Positions 23,400-34,291 are shown, counted from the first letter of the stretch. The stretch: 64,000 bases of DNA from Ligustrum vulgare (GCA_963555705.1 OY743171.1:15685352-15749351), one strand, 5' to 3'. The notes: generated from the letters alone by a model not told the origin. Translations and numbers: made by a program.

Positions 23400-24731
23400 A
23401 CCATACCAAGACAATATGGAAGAAGAAGAACTATATCAAGAAAATATCCTTATAGAATTAATAAGAGAAGATTGTGATAAAATTATTTTTCCAAAAGAAT
23501 TAGGAATAATCCTCAATAAAGAAGAATTATTAGAATTAGAAGATCAAATGTACCTTAAAAAGCAATTGAAAGAAAAGGAATACTTATATTATGATTTAGA
23601 ATAAAACATTAAGATAGGAATAATTGAAGAAGAATTAGATGATAATAAATTACAAATTACAGTTATGCAAAAGACCTTATGGAAGACACAAATACATATA
23701 GAACTTTCGATGAAACCCCTTTTGATAAGACTACAAAACATGAGACACTTATTTATAGAGAAGGTTTCCCCCCTAGAGCACCTTATACTACATATAATGA
23801 ACCCCCACAAAATAAAAGATATATAGCTAAAGGAAGTGAGAGACCCTTAGAAAATAAAATAGAGTTTCAAGCAGCTTCAAAAGCCCATATTTTAAATATA
23901 ACAGCACATAATCCACAGATATGGACAAATGTTATAGATGAATGGAAAAACACAATCATAGGACATTACATTAGGAACTTCCAAGAAATGGAACCCTTAG
24001 ACATGTATAGGTACTTAGAAACATTTTTAGGAGAAAGTACTAAAGTAATGTGGGAAGCATATAAATCAGAAAAGAAAGAAGAATTCCATCAGCTTGTAGC
24101 CTTAGGAAGTAATCCATATAATTTTGTTAATAAGATACAGATTTTAATTACTGGAGCAACAGAAGAACTTAGGATAAACACAAGACATTTGGGATACGCT
24201 AGGCCAACCCAGTGGAAAATTTGATTATTTAGTAAGGTATTCAAAATAACCAGATTCCAGCTCAGCTAAGAAGAATCCAGTCAAAACATTAGTCAAGACA
24301 AAGGGAAAGAAATTTTACAAAATACCCAAGATCCAGAAGATCATGTCATCTCCATTAATAAATTGCTTTCTCAAATTCAAGAATTTCAAAAATTAACAAG
24401 AGTTTGTAAAGGTACTTCTAGGAGAAAAAAGAAATTTATAGTTAAGAAAAAGAAAGACAAAAAAATTAAAGAAAAATTGGATGAAGCAATCAACAAAGCT
24501 TTTGGTAGAGTTTTTGCAAGAAATAAATTAATTAAAGAAAAGGAGATCCAAGAATGCCCACAGAAAGAAAATTTGTCAGAGCCAGAAATTCTAGTCAAGG
24601 AAATAGCGATGATTTTGAAGAACATGAAAGAGACGTTCCTTTATTGCAGAACACAATTTGAATACATAATTTTACAAAAGATGCAGTCGACGCAGAGAGA
24701 TAAAGAACTTTTAAAAAGAAGATATAGATAG
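23400..24731 (+). pseudogene. Endogenous pararetrovirus remnant, coat-protein region
   Basis: A Glu-rich stretch (23400-23604) precedes a 181-codon open segment (23679-24224). Its second half matches the caulimovirid coat-protein core: an AHILNITAH motif, a FLGE...W.AYK segment, and NPYNFVNKIQ followed by a Leu-Ile-Thr-Gly turn. After a stop and frame changes, 24363-24731 encodes a very basic Lys/Arg tract, as in the nucleic-acid-binding C-terminal part of these coat proteins. I see no CCHC knuckle. Protease, reverse transcriptase and RNase H are absent from this locus, so only the 5' part of the viral coding region is kept. The gene order (movement, then coat) fits Petuvirus- or Florendovirus-like endogenous viruses. 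The genus is not certain. Confidence 0.78.
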
Positions 24732-24734
24732 GAC

Positions 24735-25110
24735 AAAAGAAGGACCAAGACTTTTTGACCAGAAGTTTCTTGATGAAACGCTTGTAAAAAAGGCCGACGG
24801 CTGTAAAAGGAGATGTGACATAAAAAGACTCATGACGACCTCTTTGGATAGTCTTTACTTTTTCAGATTCGATTAGAGATATTTTAGGAACTTTGCTCCC
24901 TAGAATTTCTCTATTTAAGGAAGAAGTTTTCATACTTTTAAAGTAAGAGTTTACAACCTTTGTGCTCCTTGCTCTGAATTCTGAAAAACTTCCTTATACA
25001 GAAAAATTTTCAATCCAAAACCATTGTATAGTTAAGTAGGAACCTGTGAATACTCTTAAGGTACTCTTCTTTTCCAAGTTTTATTTAAATCTTTAGGGGA
25101 CTTCTCGAAA
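24735..25110 (+). promoter_or_regulatory. Pararetrovirus intergenic, promoter-like region
   Basis: This directly follows the coat remnant and is non-coding. It has TGACATAAAAAGACTCATGA (near 24815), which contains activation-sequence-like TGAC words. A TATA-like CTCTATTTAAGGAAG follows at 24909-24923, then a T- and C-rich leader. The layout resembles the caulimovirid intergenic region that carries the full-length transcript promoter. Function is inferred only. Confidence 0.4.
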
Positions 25111-25139
25111 GGGAAATCCTTAGTTGTATTTTTCAAAAA

Positions 25140-26183
25140 ATAATTAACCTAAAGAGATTGCTACCAGTAAGGTAAAGCAATAAAAAAAAAGGTTAAAGTT
25201 TAGGTATATTATCGAGCGAATAATGCGTGTTCGTGTTATGCGTTTGGAAGCTTGCAAAATGGATTGCGGAAATGGACTCAGCAAAACTTTCTCATCAAAC
25301 TGTACAAAATGTGCTAGTTGGACCACCGTCGAAGCCGCGCCGGCCCACTGCCACTGCCGCCGAATTTTCTGACGGGAAAAACAAAGAAATTGCTGCAGGA
25401 GCTCCTCGACCTCACGAACCAGAATCCGGTATTCGTTTGTCGATCGGACTTGTGGTTTGGCCGGAATTTAAGATTGAAGTTTCGGTTAAGATTTTTCTTC
25501 CCGGTCAAAATCGTCATCGCCGGCCGCCGGATTCTACCCAAACTCCAGTCGAGACTTCTCCTTGAAGATTCGGATCTAATGGTTGTACTTGATTTCCAGT
25601 TGGCTGGCCGGAATGGAGCTTTGAAAAATGGGACAGAATCTTCTTCGGTCGGCACTTCCAGCCCCTACCTTCGGTCATAGTCTAGTCGGTGATGTCTTCG
25701 CTCTTTCCAGTCAGATTTATTTCCAGTTCCAAGAAACCGCCGACTGCAATTTCTTGCACCGTCAACCACCGCCATCACCGTCAGATTTTCCAATCAAGAT
25801 TCACGAGATTTTTGAGATTCTTCTTCTTGCTTTGGAATGTCGGTAAAATGCTTTTTCTGCCACTAGTTTTTTGCAACCAGTCAATTTTTGGGATGTGATC
25901 CGGCCGGTTTCTTCCACTTTTGTGAGTTTTCTTCCACATTCTTTCCCAATTTCTTGATTTTTATTTCAGTCCGTTCCTTCTTCCAGCCAATCCTCTTACT
26001 TCCGCAAAGTTTTTGCACTTTCCCTTTGCGGAAAGTTTTTTCACTTCCCAAACTTTCTCAAAGTGGCAAGTTCCTTTTGATTTTTGATTTTGGCCAACTG
26101 CTATACTTTCCCCAAATGGAAACCTTTTTATCCCGCCAGATTATTGCACCGTCGACCACCATTGCCGAGTTTTTCAGAGTTTC
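25140..26183 (-). mobile_element. Inverted Copia leader remnant, left part
   Basis: Read on the minus strand, about 25300-25200 resembles the leader of the intact Copia element at 27150-27200 (both have CCATTTCCG, then TCCATTTTGCAA). The GC-rich Pro/Arg/Gly-coding style of 25300-25700 also matches that leader. There is no gag or pol to its left. The intact Copia element is inserted at its right edge, and the remainder continues at 32124-32252 with a minus-strand primer-binding site. It is an older relative in the opposite orientation. Confidence 0.55.
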
Positions 26184-26555
26184 TGTGGAATATAGTGGTG
26201 GTCCACTTAATCCACATGGCACCCTATGATTGGGACTTCACTTACCCATGGGATTTGAATTTTGAATAAGAGGGGGAAACCTTTCTTGTTTAAAGAGACT
26301 TGGCACATTCTTGGGTGGAGAGGTAGAAGTGGGAGAGGTCCAATATCTCCAGCGAAATCTTGCTACCTCCGGCGAGCCTAGATCCGGTTGCCATTTCTCG
26401 AGGACGACGGTGCCATGTTCCGGTGTGTTTAAGTGGTCATAAACTGAGCTCAAACAAGGAACAAGAACAAGGCTGCTGGGATCGTTCTTGCTGGACATTC
26501 TTCTTGTGCTGGGTCTTCTTCTTCAATATGTGAAAAGGAGCTTGGGAGCTCAACA
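26184..26555 (+). repeat. 5' LTR of the Copia element
   Basis: 372 bp, TG...CA, nearly identical to 31747-32118, and followed after 2 bp by the primer-binding site. Confidence 0.95.
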
Positions 26556-26557
26556 AA

Positions 26558-26569
26558 TGGTATCAGAGC
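26558..26569 (+). other. Primer-binding site, initiator tRNA-Met (Copia)
   Basis: An exact TGGTATCAGAGC two bases after the 5' LTR. Confidence 0.95.
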
Positions 26570-27521
26570 TATAGTGAAGTAGCTGGGCTAAAGAAAGCAA
26601 GAGGAGAAGCACAGACCGCTGGAAGCAAGGAGGAGAGAAAGAAAAAAAAATCACTGACCCGTTTCAAAAACCCGACCTCCGGCCAACCAATCGGAGCAAG
26701 ACCAACACCAAAAGAACCGCCTCATCGTGGAGAACACTCGACCAGAAGGTGGAGCAATTCCGGTGGCTGAGACGGCGGCAAACGGCGAAAGAAGGTTGTG
26801 AAAACCGGACTGAAAAATGAGGATTCCGGCCGATCCAGAGATCTGATCGACGATCGGCCACCACCATTAGAACGGGCTCTTCGAGGAGAAGACTCGCCTG
26901 AAATTTGAGGGCAATCCGACGGTTGAAACAGAAGTTATTCGCCGAAGAAGAAGATGTTGGTAAACTGAAAAACAGCGATTCCGGCCGGTAGGGAGCTCCA
27001 ATCGCGAAACGGTCACCACCATTGGGTTCGTGACGACGAGGAGCATCTTTCTGTGTTTTTTGAGAATTTTCCGGCAGGGGCGGTAGAACTCCGGCGCGGT
27101 GGTCCGGCGGCGGTCCGGCGAGGCATTTTTCGACAGAATCTTCAGCTCGACCTGCTCGTTCCATTTCCGAAGTCCATTTTGCAAAATCAACTCTTGATTA
27201 TACGGACATTGAAAAGTCCGCTCGGTTTGCATTGGCTATCCCTTATTTTCATTACGTATTTCATATTCTAGAGGCTATTGTGAGGTGGCTACATAGTGTT
27301 GGGGGTTACCTTGCCGGTAACCATTGCTTGTTGGTAGAACTCACATAGGATTGGAATTTGACTACGTGCTTAATTTCTTGAAATTGTCGTGTATTACTTG
27401 TTATTATATTATTTGTGTGATCATCTTGAAGAGTAATTTTGGTGAAATTGGTTTGATCTTGCATTTGAGTGTGGGTAATTGCTTTGTGTTAACTTGTTTG
27501 AATTTTTTCATTATTTGCATT

Positions 27522-30500
27522 ATGGGTTCTCGTGTTGAATTGTCACAATTTAACGGTAAGGGAGATTATTCCATTTGGAAGCAAAAAATGAAGGCTATTT
27601 TAATTCAACAAAGAGTTTCTAAAGCACTTGAGGACCCTAGTACTTATTCAAAAGCATTGTTAGATAAACCTGATGAAATTGCTGAGATGAATGAAATTGC
27701 ACATAGTTGTATAATATTGCATTTATCTGATGATATAGTGGGACAAGTTGAAAAGCATACGACTGCTAAAGATTTGTGGGAAGCACTTGACAAACTTTTT
27801 TTGACAAAATCTTTAACGAAGAAGATTCACTTAATTCAAAAACTTTTCAACTATAAATTGGATCAAAGAAAGGATCTTGAATTTAATTTGAGTGAGTTTA
27901 ACAGTCTTGTCAAGTGTTTGACCCACAATGGAAAGAAATTTGATGATGAATATCTCGCTGCTATTATGCTAAATGCCATGCCTGAATCTTATAGAGATGT
28001 TAGGAATGCTATCACATATGCTAGGGACACTGTGACCTTAGATATTGTAGTTGAGGCTTTAAGGGCTAGGGAGCTCGAGATGAAGAGGGAGTCAAGGGGT
28101 AGCAGCTCGAGGGAAGAGAGTTTGTTTAGTGGTTTTAGAGGGAGAAATGAGTCGAGAGAGTCGAGAGAAAACCACTTCCAAACGAAGAAGGGTAGAGGAA
28201 ACTCGAAGGGTAGGTCCAAGTCTCGGGATAAGAGTGTTAAGAAATGCTACTATTGTGGTAAAATTGGACATTTCAAAAGAGACTGTGATGACTTTAAGAA
28301 GAAACATAGACCTCAGCAGAGTGATGACCAGAACCTAGTTGCTGTAGGTGATGCTTTTGATAGTCTTCATATGATGACTGTGACATGTGATAATGATAAT
28401 GTTGACAATACCCTTCATAGACCACAAGTAATGAATGTGTCTGAAATTGATTTTGACAGTGAGTGGGTTTTAGACTCGGGTGCCACTGTCCATATGAGTC
28501 CTGTTAAATCTTGGTTTTATAACTATAGAGAAGTTAAGCCCAGGAAAGTGTACTTGGGGGACAACTATACACAGACTGTGGAAGGAGTTGGTGATATTGC
28601 TATTAGGATGCATGATGGCATGATCAGATCTCTTCTGAATGTCAGGTATGTCCCGGGCCTTGCGAGGAACCTCATTTCCTTGGGCATTTTGGAAGATGAG
28701 GGTTATGAGTACAGATCTCATTTCGGTACTATGAAAGTGAGTAAAGGCTCTCTAGTTGTTATGAAAGGTCCCAAGAGGAATGGATTGTATATCCTTGAAG
28801 GTAAAGCCTTAAAGGCCTACGAGTCTGCATTATCTACAACTTATGAAGATAGATCAGATCTTTGGCATAAAAGGATGGGACACATAGGAAACAAGGGGTT
28901 GAAGTGTCTTAGTGATCAGAGTTTACTAGGAAAGGATAGTGTTATACCTTTAAGCTTTTGTGAGACGTGTGTTCTAGGAAAGTCACACAAGGTTAGCTTT
29001 GGGATAGGTGAACACAACACTAACAGACCCTTAGACTACATTCATGCTGATTTGTGGGGACCAGAAAAACATCCTACAAATGGAGGTAGTAGATTTTTCC
29101 TATCTATTGTTGATGACTACTCGAGGAAAGTTTGGGTGTATCCCCTTAAATCCAAATCTGACACTTTTGGTAAGTTCAAGTCCTGGATTGCCTTGGTTGA
29201 GAAACAAATGGGGAAAAGTGTAAGAACTCTTAGGACGGACAATGGTCTAGAGTTTTGCAACTTTGAGTTCGATACCTTTTGCAAGGATAGAGGTATCAGA
29301 AGGCATAGGACTGTAAGATCTACCCCCCAGCAGAATGGGGTAGCTGAGAGGATGAATCAGACTTTAATGAATAAAGTTAGATGCATGCTGATTAGTTCGG
29401 GGTTAGCTAAAGGCTTTTGGGGTGAAGCTGTTTGTACCACTGCCTATTTGATAAATAGGTCACCTTCTAGTACTGTTGACTTTAAGACTCCCCAAGAATT
29501 GTGGACTGGGAAACCTCCAGATTTGTCACACCTTAGAGTATTTGGTTGTGCGGCCTATGCACATCAGGTTGAGGGTAAGTTAGACCCTAGGGCTACTAAG
29601 TGTGTCATGTTAGGTTATCCCGAGGGAGTGAAAGGTTACAGGTTATGGGTTTTAGATGGTAAGGGCATGAAAGTTATCAACAGTCGAGATGTGAAGTTCA
29701 ATGAACTCGATATGCCTTGTCTTAAGACCATAAATAGACAAACTGAGAAGGGGGAATCTTGTACTGAGAAGAAGATTGACTTTGAGGTGAAGAGATTATG
29801 TGAAGATAATCCAGAGGGTAGTGAAACCCAACCTCAAGTAGAAGCGGAACAAGAAGTTATGGTAGAGCAACCTGAACTTGAAATTCCTGAAATTCCTGAA
29901 ACGGAAGTCCCTGATCAAGAAACATCTGCAGGTACTAATTTGGAAAACTACCAATTAGTGAGAGATAGGGAGAGGAGACAAGTTAGACCAAATATGAAGT
30001 ACGTCTCTTCTAATTTGATTGATTATGTCTTAGTTTCAGGTGAAGCCTTAGATTCAGTTGAACCTGCTTCATTTGAGGAAGCGATCAATTGTGAAAAGTC
30101 TGAAAATTGGAAAAAAGCTATGAAGGAGGAAATCCAGTCTCTGAAACAAAATGAGACTTGGAAGTTGGTTGAAAAACCAAGGAATCAGAAGGTAGTCCAT
30201 TGTAAATGGATCTACAAGTTGAAAGAAGGAGTAGAAGCTAATGACCCTTTAAGATATAAAGCTAGATTGGTAGCTAAAGGATTTACTCAAAGAGAAGGGA
30301 TAGACTATAATGAGGTGTTTTCACCTGTTATTAAGTATAAAACTATCAGGTTAGTCTTAGCCTTAGTTGTCCAATATGATTGGGAATTAGAGCAACTAGA
30401 TGTTAAGACTGCTTTTCTTCATGGGGAATTGGATGAGGTGATTTACATGGCTCAACCTCAAGGGTTTAAGGTGAAGGGTAAGTCGGAACTTGTGTGCTTG

Positions 30501-31628
30501 CTTAGAAAGTCCTTGTATGACCTTAAGCAGAGTCCTAGGCAATGGTATAAGAAATTTGATGCTTATATGTTTAAAATTGGTTTTAAAAGGAGTGAATATG
30601 ATGCATGTTTGTATTATAATAACTGTAAGATAGGCTGTGAAGTTTATTTGTTGTTATATGTGGATGACATGTTGCTTGCTAGTTCTAGTAAAGCTGAAAT
30701 TGTTAAAATGAAAAACCTTTTAAAATCGGAATTTGACATGAAAGACTTGGGAGAGGCAAGAAAGATTCTTGGCATGGTTATTAAAAGGAATATGGCTGAT
30801 AATAGACTGACTATTAATCAAGAGTCTTATTTAGACAAGGTGATAACCAAATTTGGCATGAAACTTGCTAAGTCTGTCAATATACCATTAGCTGCACACA
30901 TAAATTTATCATCTGCACAATGTCCTAAAAATGAAGATGAAAAGCAAGAAATGAGTAATGTTCCCTATGCTAATGCCATTGGTTCTGTGATGTATTCTAT
31001 GATTACCACCAGACCAGACCTTGCATATGCAGTTAGTTTATTGAGTAGGTTTATGTCTAACCCAGGTAAACCTCATTGGGCTGCATTAAAATGGCTATTA
31101 AGATATCTAGCGGGAACTCTTAAAAGGGGGTTAGTGTTTGAAAGGAGAAGTGATAAGCTTGAGCTTAAGGGATATGTAGATTCTGACTTTGCAGGTGATA
31201 AAGATCAGAGGAAATCTACCACTTCTTATTTTTTCTGTTTGGGTGATAATTGTATCACATGGAAATCACAGTTGCAATCTATTGTTACACTCTCCAGCAC
31301 TGAAGCTGAATATGTTGCACTCACTGAAGTGGTAAAAGAATGCATGTGGTTAAAAGGATTATTGTGTGAATTGAACTTCTTAAATGAAACTGCTATGATA
31401 TTTACTGATAGTCAAAGTGCTTTAATGTTATGTAAAAATCCTGTTTATCATGAAAGGTCTAAGCACATTGAGGTAAAGTATCATTTCATTAGGGAGAAGT
31501 TAGCTTCAGGTGAGTTTACATTGCTTAAAATTGCAACTGATGATAATCCTGCAGATGTCGGGACAAAGGTACTTGCGGCAGGTAAATTCAACAAGTGTTT
31601 ATCAATTCTTGCTATTGATAATGGTTAG
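27522..31628 (+). CDS. Copia gag-pol polyprotein, intact
   Basis: I chose the ATG at 27522 (MGSRVELSQFNGKGDYSIWK) because it opens the gag domain; the frame extends further upstream without homology. This gives 1368 residues. In order it has gag (about 1-230), a basic linker, a CCHC knuckle (CYYCGKIGHFKRDC), the protease motif LDSGATVHMS, a gag-pre-integrase zinc segment (LWHKRMGHIG ... CETCVLGK), integrase catalytic blocks (RTDNGLEF, TPQQNGVAERMNQ), a Pro/Glu-rich linker, reverse transcriptase (KTAFLHGELDEVIYM, LYVDDMLLAS) and RNase H (STEAEYVALTE). No stops or frameshifts are seen and all catalytic signatures are present. It resembles the Tnt1/Tork group, but the lineage is tentative. The product is cleaved by its own protease into the proteins needed for reverse transcription and integration. 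Confidence 0.95.
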   Translation: MGSRVELSQFNGKGDYSIWKQKMKAILIQQRVSKALEDPSTYSKALLDKPDEIAEMNEIAHSCIILHLSDDIVGQVEKHTTAKDLWEALDKLFLTKSLTKKIHLIQKLFNYKLDQRKDLEFNLSEFNSLVKCLTHNGKKFDDEYLAAIMLNAMPESYRDVRNAITYARDTVTLDIVVEALRARELEMKRESRGSSSREESLFSGFRGRNESRESRENHFQTKKGRGNSKGRSKSRDKSVKKCYYCGKIGHFKRDCDDFKKKHRPQQSDDQNLVAVGDAFDSLHMMTVTCDNDNVDNTLHRPQVMNVSEIDFDSEWVLDSGATVHMSPVKSWFYNYREVKPRKVYLGDNYTQTVEGVGDIAIRMHDGMIRSLLNVRYVPGLARNLISLGILEDEGYEYRSHFGTMKVSKGSLVVMKGPKRNGLYILEGKALKAYESALSTTYEDRSDLWHKRMGHIGNKGLKCLSDQSLLGKDSVIPLSFCETCVLGKSHKVSFGIGEHNTNRPLDYIHADLWGPEKHPTNGGSRFFLSIVDDYSRKVWVYPLKSKSDTFGKFKSWIALVEKQMGKSVRTLRTDNGLEFCNFEFDTFCKDRGIRRHRTVRSTPQQNGVAERMNQTLMNKVRCMLISSGLAKGFWGEAVCTTAYLINRSPSSTVDFKTPQELWTGKPPDLSHLRVFGCAAYAHQVEGKLDPRATKCVMLGYPEGVKGYRLWVLDGKGMKVINSRDVKFNELDMPCLKTINRQTEKGESCTEKKIDFEVKRLCEDNPEGSETQPQVEAEQEVMVEQPELEIPEIPETEVPDQETSAGTNLENYQLVRDRERRQVRPNMKYVSSNLIDYVLVSGEALDSVEPASFEEAINCEKSENWKKAMKEEIQSLKQNETWKLVEKPRNQKVVHCKWIYKLKEGVEANDPLRYKARLVAKGFTQREGIDYNEVFSPVIKYKTIRLVLALVVQYDWELEQLDVKTAFLHGELDEVIYMAQPQGFKVKGKSELVCLLRKSLYDLKQSPRQWYKKFDAYMFKIGFKRSEYDACLYYNNCKIGCEVYLLLYVDDMLLASSSKAEIVKMKNLLKSEFDMKDLGEARKILGMVIKRNMADNRLTINQESYLDKVITKFGMKLAKSVNIPLAAHINLSSAQCPKNEDEKQEMSNVPYANAIGSVMYSMITTRPDLAYAVSLLSRFMSNPGKPHWAALKWLLRYLAGTLKRGLVFERRSDKLELKGYVDSDFAGDKDQRKSTTSYFFCLGDNCITWKSQLQSIVTLSSTEAEYVALTEVVKECMWLKGLLCELNFLNETAMIFTDSQSALMLCKNPVYHERSKHIEVKYHFIREKLASGEFTLLKIATDDNPADVGTKVLAAGKFNKCLSILAIDNG

Positions 31629-31746
31629 TTGTTTTGCAGGTACTTGGCTGGAGTGAGCGATGATGATTTATTAGACCACACACACATGGATAGTACTTGT
31701 AACCGGAGAAATTGGTAATGGATTAAGGTGGCCCAAGGTGAAGATT

Positions 31747-32118
31747 TGTGGAATATAGTGGTGGTCCACTTAATCCACATGGCACACTATGATTGGGACT
31801 TCACTTACCCATGGGATTTGAATTTTGAATAACAGGGGGAAACCTTTCTTGTTTAAAGAGACTTGGCACATTCTTGGGTGGAGAGGTAGAAGTGGGAGAG
31901 GTCCAATATCTCCAGCGAAATCTTGCTACCTCCGGCGAGCCTAGATCCGGTTGCCATTTCTCGAGGACGACGGTGCCATGTTCCGGTGTGTTTAAGTGGT
32001 CATAAACTGAGCTCAAACAAGGAACAAGAACAAGGCTGCTGGGATCGTTCTTGCTGGACATTCTTCTTGTGCTGGGTCTTCTTCTTCAATCTGTGAAAAG
32101 GAGCTTGGGAGCTCAACA
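31747..32118 (+). repeat. 3' LTR of the Copia element
   Basis: 372 bp and about three differences from the 5' LTR. Followed by the duplication GTTTC. Confidence 0.95.
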
Positions 32119-32123
32119 GTTTC

Positions 32124-32750
32124 AATTTTGTGCGGTGACTGCTCCCTTTTTTTTCTTGCGGTTTTTTCCTTTTTCTTGATTTCCCCCTTTGATTTCTTTT
32201 TCCAATCACAAAATTCAAAAAGCCTTGATACTCGCACAAGGCTTTGATACCAGTTGTTCCGAATTTCACGTCCCAATTTTGTGATAATCGCATATAACAT
32301 AAAGAAATCAATCAAGAAATATGCAACAAGAACAAAGAATATAATCTTGATGACCCAGTTCAGTACCAATCGCACCTACATATGGGGGGCTCCAGATCAA
32401 GCTCGTTCCACTAGCCAAATCCAATGAGAGTTCTTTACAAGTTTCCCGTACACAAACCGTGCGCCAATTCCTTCTCAAGGAATTACCAAATCACAACCTC
32501 TATTCTCTATAATATCACCGCACCATAATACTACATAATCGCACTTCCAATTAGCCTATAGAAGGACTCAATTATGCTACAAAGTATTTTTCTACATGAT
32601 GCAAGAAACTCGGGTGGATTTCACAAGAGAGGAGAGGGAGAGGGCAAATGTATCTCATTATGCCAAATGATCCCAAGTAAAGAATATATTAATTGCCAAC
32701 TTAATCCTAACCATAGGATCTTGATCAATGGTCCACAATAAAAGCATAAT
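32124..32750 (-). mobile_element. Inverted Copia remnant, right part: primer site and LTR-like sequence
   Basis: On the minus strand TGGTATCAAAGC (32241-32252) is a one-mismatch initiator tRNA-Met site. To its right, starting TGTTCCGAATTTCACG at 32255, lies an LTR-like stretch that would end in GGAACA on the minus strand. The far end is not defined and I place it loosely near 32750. This continues the inverted leader at 25140-26183 across the intact Copia insertion. Confidence 0.45.
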
Positions 32751-32851
32751 AACAATAATTGCACCTTTAAGTCCTCTAACTTTAAGTTGGTTGTCAATTA
32801 GGCCCTCCAAGTATGGAAGCTTCCAATTTGGGGATTACATATCAATACTTA

Positions 32852-33724
32852 GGTGGCGTTCTATTTGTATTTTATTTTGTATTTTCATTTTCGAAAATGT
32901 TTTGTATTTTGTGTTTTCATTTTTGTTTTCAAATTTGCTGAAAACGCGTTTGGTTTGTCATTTCTGAAAACTGTTTTTGAAAATGAAAAGCTGGAAAGCA
33001 CGTTCTGTTTGAAATTTTGCAGAACACTATTTAAACTATTTTTAATTAATTTGCTTGCTGAATACTACTAACTTCAACTCAAATTTCCTTTCACAATACA
33101 CTAAAAATATGGTTACATACAATACACTAATGTGAGCATTAAGAGTTTATATTACTACAGCTTGGTCAGGTTCGGGACTTGAGAAAGCTCTACTTCTATT
33201 AAAATCCAGAAAATGCAAGTTCTTTCAAAACCATCAGAGTCCATTTATCATTGCATTTTTTGAATTATAACAACAAGAATTCTCATTTAATTTTTTTTTT
33301 TTGTAATGTTGATATTGAATTCAATAAAACTTTATTTAAACTAAGTTCCAAGTTAGGATAATTCTAAAAAAAAAAAAAAAAATCTTTATTTAGGCTTAGT
33401 TCCAAGTTAGGATAATTCTAAAAAAAATAATAAAAAAATAAAAAAAATAAAAACTTTATATTAAGCTTAGTTCTAAGTTAAGATAATTCTTAAAAAAAAA
33501 AAAAAAAAAAAAAATTCACAAAACGCGTTTTCCGCGTTTTGGACATTTTTTGTCGAAATACACACAAAACGCCCAAAACGATGTTTCGGGCGTTTTTCGT
33601 TTTGTGTATAATTTTTTTTTTGTTTTCCAAAATGCGTTTTCGAAAATGGTAAAGAGAACGCGTTTCTAGCGTTTTCGAAAATAAAAACAGAAAACGACCT
33701 CAAAACAGCAAAGAGAACATGGGC
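32852..33724. mobile_element. Non-autonomous PIF/Harbinger-like element, 0.87 kb, copy B
   Basis: Flanked by TTA on both sides (32849-32851 and 33725-33727). The left end GGTGGCGTTCTATTTG pairs inverted with the right end CAAAGAGAACATGGGC. The left arm shares AACGCGTTTGGTTTGTCATT and GAAAATGAAAAGCTGGAAAG with copy A at 20379-20430. The interior differs and contains repeated AAGTTAGGATAATTCT units with poly-A tracts (33350-33500). Confidence 0.75.
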
Positions 33725-33831
33725 TTAGTGTGTCAAATACATCGAAAAGTTGTTGATCTCATAAAATATACAGTTAAAATTAAATATTGACTTTAAATTT
33801 GAAATGTAGAAGAAAGAGAGCCACCAGCATT

Positions 33832-34291
33832 TAGAGGTGGCAATGGGCTGAGCCGAGCCGGCTCGGCCCATGGCTCGGATTGCTCGGCTCGTCAAACGGA
33901 CGAGCCGAGCAACGAGCTCGTGTCAGGCTCAGCTCGTTTGACCAGGAGCTCGGCTCGGCCCACGAGCCGCGAGCTCGGCTCGTTGAGCTCTTTTTTTATT
34001 TTTATTTTTTTATTTATATATATTAAAGTAAAGGGTGTGGACGTGTTGTTGTAATTTTAAATTGTTATTATTTTATTTTTTATTAACTTTTTGGAAACGT
34101 AACATTGTAACAAACGTTTAAATTTTTTTTTTTTTTTTGTTTCAACAAGCTGACAAGCCGCTCGGCTCATTGAGCTCGTTGGCACGAGCTCGTGCTCGGC
34201 TCGTGGTTTAACGATGTTGCTTGGCTCGCCCACGAGCTCGTTCATTTGACGAGTCGAGCCAACGAGCGGCTCGACCTGTTTGCCACCTCTA
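33832..34291. mobile_element. hAT-like MITE rich in GAGCTCG words, 460 bp
   Basis: The ends TAGAGGTGGCAA and TTTGCCACCTCTA are inverted repeats of the type common in plant hAT elements. The 8-bp flanks CCAGCATT (33824-33831) and CCTGCATT (34292-34299) differ by one base, fitting an 8-bp duplication. Both arms are full of GGCTCG, CGAGCC and GAGCTCG words. The centre is AT-rich. No transposase is encoded. Confidence 0.8.

Larger units (their letters stand above)
26184..32118 (+). mobile_element. Complete Ty1/copia retrotransposon, 5.9 kb
   Basis: Two 372-bp LTRs (26184-26555 and 31747-32118) start TGTGGAATATAG and end CTCAACA. They are flanked by a perfect 5-bp duplication GTTTC (26179-26183 and 32119-32123). 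The initiator tRNA-Met site is at 26558-26569. The single gag-pol frame at 27522-31628 is intact with domain order gag, protease, integrase, reverse transcriptase, RNase H, which defines Copia. By eye the LTRs differ at only about three positions, so the insertion is recent and the element may still be competent. It interrupts an inverted remnant of a related leader. Confidence 0.96.

Noticed and set aside
26238..32061. Identical 86-codon minus-strand frames in both Copia LTRs
   Set aside because: They occur only because the LTRs are direct repeats. There is no start context or homology.
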